From contig DHWU01000072.1 of the NCBI GenBank assembly GCA_002413345.1, forward strand, positions 1-20,319: a stretch of DNA of 20,319 nt, given 5' to 3'. Every line of letters starts with the position of its first letter. Positions within the stretch are counted from its first letter, which is position 1. The position numbers and the translations under genes were made by a program. This document shows positions 15,264 to 20,319 of the stretch, piece after piece. The stretch is from Propionibacteriaceae bacterium UBA5174. Lineage in GTDB: Bacteria; Actinomycetota; Actinomycetes; Propionibacteriales; Propionibacteriaceae. The notes beneath the pieces were generated by a model, which had not been told where the DNA came from, made no database searches, and worked only from the letters and a program-made list of their open reading frames with translations.

Positions 15264-16313
15264 TCACTCAGGGCAAGTCAGCAGCACCTTAATTGTGCGG
15301 CGTTCATCCATTAACTGATAGGCCAAAGGAGCCTCATCTAAGGTCAGCGTGGAAGTGAAAACCGCACCCGGCTCCACCGCCCCAGACAGTACTTCCGGCA
15401 ACAATTCCGGGATGTACTTCCGAGCCGGAGCAACTCCGCCGGCGATCCCGATATTTCGACCGAATAACCTAGCCAGGTCGAGAGTGACCCCGTGCGGAAG
15501 ACCCACATAGCCAACCGTCGAACCCGGCCTGGCTAGCTGAAGTGCCGTGTCGAAAGAGCCCGCAGTGCCGACACACTCAACCACGTGATCAGGCAGCCGC
15601 CCGGCAGTGAGTTCGAGCACCGCAGCAATCGCTTCAGCACCCCGTTCGGTAACAAATTCGGATGCCCCGAATTGTTTTGCAAGCTGCTCTCGATCAGAAT
15701 GCTGGCCGCCCAAAACAATGATCCGCCCAGCACCAGCTCGACGTGCGGCGACAATGGCACATTGCCCGACCGCACCGTCACCAATAATCAAAGTTGTGGA
15801 ACCTTTTGTAACACCGGCTTGAGTCACCGCATGAACGCCAGTTGGAAATACGTCCGCCAGAGTCAGCAAACTCGGCAACAGCGACACATCCGGTGCCGAA
15901 TTGGAATCACCGATCTTCACCAGAGTTCCGGTTGCAAATGGCACTCGCACATATTGACCTTGACCGGCGTCAATTGCCTCGCGCCCCCAGAAGCCACCGT
16001 TCACACAAGAACTAGGCAGCCCGCTGGTGCAAAAATCGCACTCGCCACAAGAGAAGCGGAAGGGGCAAACTACCCAATCCCCCACGGCCAGCCCACAAAC
16101 CTGATCACCAAGTTCGGTGACCACGCCCAAGAACTCATGACCGATCCGAGCGCCGGCGGCCACGTTTGCCTGGCCGCGGTAGGTCCAAAGATCCGAACCG
16201 CAAACCCCGGCAGCCACGATCTTCACGATGGCATCCCCGGCGTTCTCGATTCGCGGGTCCGGAACCTGCTCGACGCTCACGTCGTAGGGTCCGTTGAATA
16301 CGACTGCCTTCAT
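15264..16313 (-). CDS. Zinc-dependent medium-chain alcohol dehydrogenase
   Basis: 349 residues of the MDR superfamily. Catalytic-zinc ligands are Cys38 (AAGVCGSD) and His59-Glu60 (GHEFLG). The structural-zinc lobe is complete with Cys89, Cys92, Cys95 and Cys103 (SCGECDFCTSGLPSSC). The cofactor motif is IIGDGAVGQCAIVAARRAGAGRIIVLG, where a Gly rather than an acid ends the second strand, so NADP(H) is possible. It oxidises an alcohol or reduces an aldehyde/ketone; threonine- or sorbitol-dehydrogenase-like chemistry is within the family range. The ATG overlaps the upstream TGA by four bases (ATGA), with GGGGG upstream. Beside a class-III aminotransferase, an aldehyde left by transamination is one candidate substrate; this is inference. 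Confidence 0.9.
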   Translation of the reverse strand: MKAVVFNGPYDVSVEQVPDPRIENAGDAIVKIVAAGVCGSDLWTYRGQANVAAGARIGHEFLGVVTELGDQVCGLAVGDWVVCPFRFSCGECDFCTSGLPSSCVNGGFWGREAIDAGQGQYVRVPFATGTLVKIGDSNSAPDVSLLPSLLTLADVFPTGVHAVTQAGVTKGSTTLIIGDGAVGQCAIVAARRAGAGRIIVLGGQHSDREQLAKQFGASEFVTERGAEAIAAVLELTAGRLPDHVVECVGTAGSFDTALQLARPGSTVGYVGLPHGVTLDLARLFGRNIGIAGGVAPARKYIPELLPEVLSGAVEPGAVFTSTLTLDEAPLAYQLMDERRTIKVLLTCPE

Positions 16314-17302
16314 CGTCGTACCCCCGCCGCGTCATTGACCTGGTTGGCCGGACGCTCACCCTTGACTAAGTACTGCACCTGCTGGGAGAGCGCGATCTCT
16401 CGGGCCGCGGCAAATGACTGCTCCGACACGAACGCCGCATGCGGGGTGATCACCACATTTTCCAGTTCGAACAGTTCGGAGGTCTCGTTGTCCTCGTCTT
16501 CGATCACATCGATCGCGGCGGCAGCAATCTGGCCGCTGCGAAGGGCTTCAACCAAAGCTGCTTCGTCGATCACCGCACCGCGAGCGGTATTGATCAACAC
16601 CGCAGTTGGCTTCATCAGCTCAAACTCAGCAGTGCTGAGCAGGTGCCGAGTTTCCGGCATCAGCGGGGTGTGCATCGAAACAAAGTCAGATTCAGCCAGC
16701 AGTTGGGCCAGGGTCTCCACCTTGGTTACCCCATATTCGGCCAGGTACTCCGCGGTCTTGGTTGGAGCCCAGGCGACAACGTCCAGCCCGATGGCCTTCA
16801 GCATCGGCACCATCATCTTGGGAATGCTGCCGAAGAAGATCAAACCAATCTTCTTACCGGTGATCCTTTGGGGCATGGCCCCAAGGAGCGGATTCCACTT
16901 GCCGGCCCGCACGCTGCGATCAAGGAAACTGATCTTGCGCACCACGTCGATCAACATGCCCACGGTGTGTAGGGCGACGTCCTCGGAACAAAACCCCGGA
17001 GAGTTGGTGACCGAGATATTGGCCGCAGCGGCGGCAACCGCATCGATATTGGAGTAGCCGATGGCCTGAACGCTGGCGACCTTCAGCTTGGGCAGCTGGG
17101 CCATCACCTCACCGGTGAGTTCGAAGTACTCCACCACGACGCCATCGGCGTCGGCAACTGCCTCAATGAAAGCAGCCGGAGAGTTGTCGGCAGCCTGAGC
17201 TTCGATGAGTTCAAGCTGACCGGCCACGCCCCACTCTTCAAGCAGTTGGTTCTCGTAGTCGAGACCTCCATCGACGTTGAAGTAAACGACCTTGGGAGCC
17301 AT
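16310..17302 (-). CDS. D-2-hydroxyacid dehydrogenase family protein with degenerate cofactor motif
   Basis: 330 residues, normal family length. The catalytic trio is in place: Arg241 (INTARGAVID), Glu268 (DVIEDED) and His288 (ITPHAAF). The cofactor-binding motif is odd. Where relatives have GxGxxG, this protein reads FFGSIP (156-161), losing the first and third glycines, and the acid expected at the end of the next strand is replaced in VVAWAP. Cofactor preference is probably changed, or the protein may bind NAD weakly or act otherwise. Relatives reversibly reduce 2-oxoacids to D-2-hydroxyacids (lactate, phosphoglycerate, CtBP groups). It is coupled to both neighbours, by TGATG with the aminotransferase and by ATGA with the alcohol dehydrogenase, so it is part of the same pathway. 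Confidence 0.85.
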   Translation of the reverse strand: MAPKVVYFNVDGGLDYENQLLEEWGVAGQLELIEAQAADNSPAAFIEAVADADGVVVEYFELTGEVMAQLPKLKVASVQAIGYSNIDAVAAAAANISVTNSPGFCSEDVALHTVGMLIDVVRKISFLDRSVRAGKWNPLLGAMPQRITGKKIGLIFFGSIPKMMVPMLKAIGLDVVAWAPTKTAEYLAEYGVTKVETLAQLLAESDFVSMHTPLMPETRHLLSTAEFELMKPTAVLINTARGAVIDEAALVEALRSGQIAAAAIDVIEDEDNETSELFELENVVITPHAAFVSEQSFAAAREIALSQQVQYLVKGERPANQVNDAAGVRR

Positions 17303-18594
17303 CAGCCAACCTCTTTCTCGGATACTTCAGTCAGGGCGCCAGTCAGGATCGCCAAGCCCTCATCGATAATCTCGGTGGTGACGTTCAGCGGAGTGGCGAA
17401 CCGAAGTCCGTTACCCCGGACGCCGCAGGCCAGGGTGAACATGCCATCTTCAAGGCACTTGCGGCGCACAGCCTCCAGCAGATCGCCGCCGGGACGACCG
17501 TCAAGGTGATTGAGTTCGATGGCCCGCATCAGGCCGAGGCCGCGGCTGTCAGTGATGATCGGGAACTGAGCAACCAGCGCGTCCAACTTGGTGGACAGGT
17601 AATCACCGACAGTGTTGACGTTGCCTAGAACGTCAGCTTCGGCGAACTCGTCCAAGACGGCCAGGCCCGCAGCAGCAACCACCGGGTTGCCGCCGAAGGT
17701 ACCACCGTGACGACCCGGAGCCCAGGAGTTCATGATCTTGGGAGTGGAGACCACACCAGAGGCGGCCAGACCGCCAGCCATGGCCTTGCCGATGGTCATG
17801 ATGTCGGGCACCACATCGAAGTTTTCGCTGGCAAAGAACTTGCCGGTGCGGCCAAAGCCGGCCTGAATCTCGTCGAAGATCAACAAGATGCCGTGCTCGT
17901 CACAGAGCTCGCGAATCCGCCGCACGAAGGACGTCGGCGGCACGATGTAGCCACCCTCACCCTGGATCGGCTCCATCAGGATTGCCGCCACCGACTGCGG
18001 TGCCCGCACGTAGGCGAACAGGTCTTCAAGCTGGCCCAAGGCGTAGTCCGACAGTTCCTCTTCGCTGAGCCCAGCCGGGGCCTGACCGGGAGCCGGGTAG
18101 GTAGTGAAGTCAACTCCACCGACCAGCGGGTCGTAGCCGAGCCGGTACTTGGAGTTCGACGCGGTCACCGAGGTGGCGCCGATCGTGCGCCCGTGGAAGG
18201 AACCCTTAAAAGCGATGATGCCCGGACGGCCAGTATTGGCGCGGGCCAGCTTGATCGCACCGTCTACCGCTTCGGCGCCACCGTTGGAGAAGAAGGTGCT
18301 GCCTAAGTCACCGGGGGCCACCTCAGCGATTCGCTTAGCCCACTCCATGGTGTTCTCGTAGTAGCCCATGTTGAACGAGGCGGTCATCAGTTTGCCGACC
18401 TGTTCCTGCACCGCCGCCACAACTCGAGGGTGGCAGTGACCCAGTGCGTTCACCGCGATGCCTTGCACCCAGTCCAAGTAGCGGCGACCGGAGGTGTCCC
18501 ACAGATAAGAGCCTTCGCCGCGGTCCACCACAATGTCGGTGCTCTTGGCCAGCGCCGGGCTGAGGTATGTCTGATATTCGGCTAGATCGACCAT
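17302..18594 (-). CDS. Class-III pyridoxal-phosphate aminotransferase (GabT/omega-aminotransferase type)
   Basis: 430 residues, complete. PLP-site motifs are Ser/Gly-Ala-Glu at 103-108 (SNGGAEAVDGAIKLAR), FKGSFHGRT (129-136), Asp241 in FDEIQAGFGRTG, the Schiff-base Lys270 in TIGKAMAGGL, and HGGTFGGNP (297-303) from the partner subunit. MEPIQGEGGYIVPP is typical of GABA and other omega-amino-acid aminotransferases, as well as the acetylornithine group. It would move a terminal amino group to 2-oxoglutarate or pyruvate, leaving a semialdehyde. It is first in the ten-gene run, starts 146 bp from the divergent PucR-type regulator and has AGGAG upstream of its ATG. C. glutamicum gabT is likewise PucR-type (GabR) controlled, but here no succinate-semialdehyde dehydrogenase follows, so the substrate is left open. 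Confidence 0.93.
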   Translation of the reverse strand: MVDLAEYQTYLSPALAKSTDIVVDRGEGSYLWDTSGRRYLDWVQGIAVNALGHCHPRVVAAVQEQVGKLMTASFNMGYYENTMEWAKRIAEVAPGDLGSTFFSNGGAEAVDGAIKLARANTGRPGIIAFKGSFHGRTIGATSVTASNSKYRLGYDPLVGGVDFTTYPAPGQAPAGLSEEELSDYALGQLEDLFAYVRAPQSVAAILMEPIQGEGGYIVPPTSFVRRIRELCDEHGILLIFDEIQAGFGRTGKFFASENFDVVPDIMTIGKAMAGGLAASGVVSTPKIMNSWAPGRHGGTFGGNPVVAAAGLAVLDEFAEADVLGNVNTVGDYLSTKLDALVAQFPIITDSRGLGLMRAIELNHLDGRPGGDLLEAVRRKCLEDGMFTLACGVRGNGLRFATPLNVTTEIIDEGLAILTGALTEVSEKEVG

Positions 18595-18673
18595 CTACCT
18601 GCTCCTGTTCAGTACGGGAGCAACGCTGATCCGGGCTTGTGGGAACACTATTGAGACTCTTGATGACGCCACA

Positions 18674-18700
18674 GTTACAGTCTGGATACTGCCAGGATAC
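18674..18700. promoter_or_regulatory. Candidate operator in the divergent region: GTTAC-N6-GATAC-N6-GATAC
   Basis: GTTAC (18674-18678), GATAC (18685-18689) and GATAC (18696-18700) recur at an exact 11-base period, and GGATAC is repeated at 18684 and 18695. This lies midway between the aminotransferase start (18594) and the regulator start (18741), where a shared operator is expected. The spacing and half-site resemble the pair at 15247-15262 inside the operon. It may bind the PucR-type regulator, or GlnR-like nitrogen control. TTGAGA at 18651 and TACAGT at 18676 are a possible but over-spaced (19 bp) promoter for the regulator. Confidence 0.45.
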
Positions 18701-18740
18701 AAACGCTCCATTGTGTATCACCGGCTGCCAAGATGCCTGC

Positions 18741-20252
18741 ATGGCGATGAAACTTCGGGCACTTCTGGCGGTACCACCGCTGGGGCTTGTGGTTCGCTGC
18801 CCAGGCAATACGGGTGGGTTGGACGCCGTCGTGCAGTGGGTTCACCAAAGCGAGCTGAGCGATTCAACACTGTTCACCGAGCCTGGCGAAGTGCTCCTAA
18901 CCACCGGATCACACCTGCCAGGCCCAGCGGACGCCGCGGCTGCCGAACTCGACCAGCTGTGCGATGCCTACGTCCGTCGACTGCACGAAAGCCAGGTGGT
19001 TGGGCTCGGATTCGGCGTCGGCGTCCACCACCGGACCTCACCTGAACCTTTGGTGGCCGCCGCCCGACGCTACGGCTTGCCGCTATTTGAAGTCCCCTAT
19101 GAGATTCCCTTCTCGGCGGTGGTCAAAGCAGTTTCGAAGTCGCTGTCTGACGCCGAACATGCCTACCTGCGCCGCACCAACTCCGCCCAACGCAGGCTGA
19201 TCACCGCCGTTGGGAGATCCCAGGTGCCGCAATCGGTGGTGCGCAGCACTGCCCAGATCATCGGTGGTTGGGCAGCGCTGAGTGACCCCGGAGGTCGGAT
19301 CAGCGCACTGTCCCCCACCGCGAAACTGTCCGGCGCACAGGCTGCCGTCCAAGCCCATCTGAGCTCCGGGCAACAAGTGAGTTTCCCCGGGGCTGACGCG
19401 GGACGGGTGTGCGCCCACAGCGTGGTCGCCGAGGGGCGGCTATTGGCGGTGTTGGTGACCGGGGCCAACAACGAGCTCGACCCGCTAGCGATTTCCACCT
19501 CAATGCTGGCGGCAAACCTGATGGGGATCCACCTCTCACTGTCGGGACGGCTGCAACACGCACTAGACAGCCTGCGGGCGCCACTGATCGGGGAGGCGCT
19601 CGCTGGACGCGCCGAACTGGCCCGCCAACTCGCCGGAACGCTGTGGCCAAGACTGCCTTTGGAACCACTGATCCTCAGCTGCGTGGAAGGACCCAGCGAC
19701 AAGATCAGCCGATTGCCGCTGAACGAGTTCGCCGCTGTTTGGGGCAGCGTGGGCGGGCGGTTGTGGGTGATCACCGCAGCCGATCAGGCACTGCGGCTGG
19801 CCACCTCGGTGGCTGAACAGGGCCAACTTGCGCTCGGCAGTTCCCAACCCACGGCCTGGAACGAACTGGTCCAAGCCAAACATCAGGCCCTGAATGCGCT
19901 GCTAGCCGATCCCCAATCAGCCACCAGACCAGCGCTGTTAGATCTTCTGCCACCAGATCAAGCCCAGGCTTTCGCCCAGGCCACCCTTGGCGAACTGCTT
20001 CAATCAGACGCCGCCGACCTACTCCAGACCGTTCGAGCCTGGGCTGAACAAGACGGATCCCACGACCGGACGGCCGCCAAACTCGGCGTCCACCGCCACA
20101 CGGTGCGACGACGGCTGCAACGAGTAGAGGAAATCCTGGCCCGCCGGCTGGACGATCCCAGCACTCGCCATGAGCTTTGGTTCGCTTGCCAACTTGCCGA
20201 CCAGTTCACCAACCAGCCCAACCAGCCCGACCAGTCTGGTTCGGCGGCTTGA
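18741..20252 (+). CDS. PucR/CdaR-type transcriptional regulator
   Basis: 503 residues from the ATG at 18741; ATG 18747 is equally possible, and the frame open to 18639 adds no family sequence. Residues 1-130 are the PucR N-terminal ligand-sensing domain (LRALLAVPPLGL, GGLDAVVQWVHQSELSDST, GEVLLTTG). The middle is a poorly conserved GAF/CdaR-like region. Residues 425-485 are the PucR C-terminal helix-turn-helix (VRAWAEQDGSHDRTAAKLGVHRHTVRRRLQRVEEIL, then the RHELWFAC end). A low-complexity tail (NQPNQPDQ) follows. PucR proteins act locally on purine, GABA or proline catabolism, often as activators responding to the pathway substrate. It diverges from the ten-gene operon, so it probably controls it through the repeats at 18674-18700. 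Confidence 0.92.
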   Translation: MAMKLRALLAVPPLGLVVRCPGNTGGLDAVVQWVHQSELSDSTLFTEPGEVLLTTGSHLPGPADAAAAELDQLCDAYVRRLHESQVVGLGFGVGVHHRTSPEPLVAAARRYGLPLFEVPYEIPFSAVVKAVSKSLSDAEHAYLRRTNSAQRRLITAVGRSQVPQSVVRSTAQIIGGWAALSDPGGRISALSPTAKLSGAQAAVQAHLSSGQQVSFPGADAGRVCAHSVVAEGRLLAVLVTGANNELDPLAISTSMLAANLMGIHLSLSGRLQHALDSLRAPLIGEALAGRAELARQLAGTLWPRLPLEPLILSCVEGPSDKISRLPLNEFAAVWGSVGGRLWVITAADQALRLATSVAEQGQLALGSSQPTAWNELVQAKHQALNALLADPQSATRPALLDLLPPDQAQAFAQATLGELLQSDAADLLQTVRAWAEQDGSHDRTAAKLGVHRHTVRRRLQRVEEILARRLDDPSTRHELWFACQLADQFTNQPNQPDQSGSAA

Positions 20253-20319
20253 ATCGCCCAACCCAAGGCCGGTCACACCGCCAGCCACAGTCTGGTCACC
20301 ACTGCAGCCCTGTCACCAC

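Noticed and set aside
15585..17057. 490-codon rightward open frame
   Set aside because: It lies antisense across two well-supported dehydrogenase genes; its residues are low-complexity and match no family. It is a shadow of GC-rich coding on the other strand.
17302..18594. Plain GABA utilisation operon (gabT-gabD-gabP with GabR)
   Set aside because: Regulator type and aminotransferase fit, but there is no aldehyde dehydrogenase or GABA permease, while racemase, DadA, RidA and an ABC importer are present.

Overview
The window reads as chromosomal DNA from a high-GC Gram-positive bacterium (Actinobacteria; a relative of the Propionibacteriales or Micrococcales is possible but unproven). The grounds are the GC-rich coding DNA, frequent GTG starts, overlapping stop/start codons, and the gene families present: a PucR-type regulator, an HdeD-like membrane protein and an NfnB-NfnA-like fusion flavoenzyme. 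Nothing resembles an insertion sequence, prophage, tRNA, rRNA or CRISPR array.

Left part (1-4400). Three genes run leftward: an unrecognised 465-aa protein in visibly more AT-rich DNA, a 323-aa membrane-anchored protein, and a shorter paralogue of that protein cut by the window edge. A repeat/hairpin cluster (3066-3170, with a 30-bp unit) separates them from a rightward gene. That gene encodes a fascin-like beta-trefoil followed by two copies of an acidic domain marked by GDDDLRGG.

Middle (4400-9660). A rightward 900-aa flavoprotein joins an NfnB/GltD-like half to an NfnA/ferredoxin-NADP-reductase-like half. It has an unrecognised N-terminal extension and an altered iron-sulphur site. It converges on a short-chain dehydrogenase across a strong shared hairpin terminator. 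A small unknown protein then converges on an HdeD/DUF308 membrane protein with a 1-nt gap.

Right part (9673-20252). This is the most interesting region: ten leftward genes with overlapping or short junctions, and a divergent PucR-family regulator at their head. In transcription order they are a class-III aminotransferase, a D-2-hydroxyacid-dehydrogenase-like protein with an aberrant Rossmann motif, a zinc alcohol dehydrogenase, two polar-amino-acid ABC permeases, a lipoprotein substrate-binding protein, an ABC ATPase, a RidA-type imine deaminase, a DadA-like FAD amino-acid dehydrogenase and an Asp/Glu-racemase-family enzyme. The set looks like uptake and breakdown of an amino acid, possibly a D- or diamino acid. 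The racemase would set the stereochemistry, DadA would make an imine, RidA would hydrolyse it to a 2-oxoacid, and the aminotransferase and two dehydrogenases would process the carbon skeleton. No aldehyde dehydrogenase is present, which argues against a plain GABA operon. GTTAC/GATAC-type half-sites at 11-bp spacing occur both in the divergent promoter region and in the one sizeable gap inside the operon, so the two halves may share a regulator. The substrate cannot be told from sequence alone.
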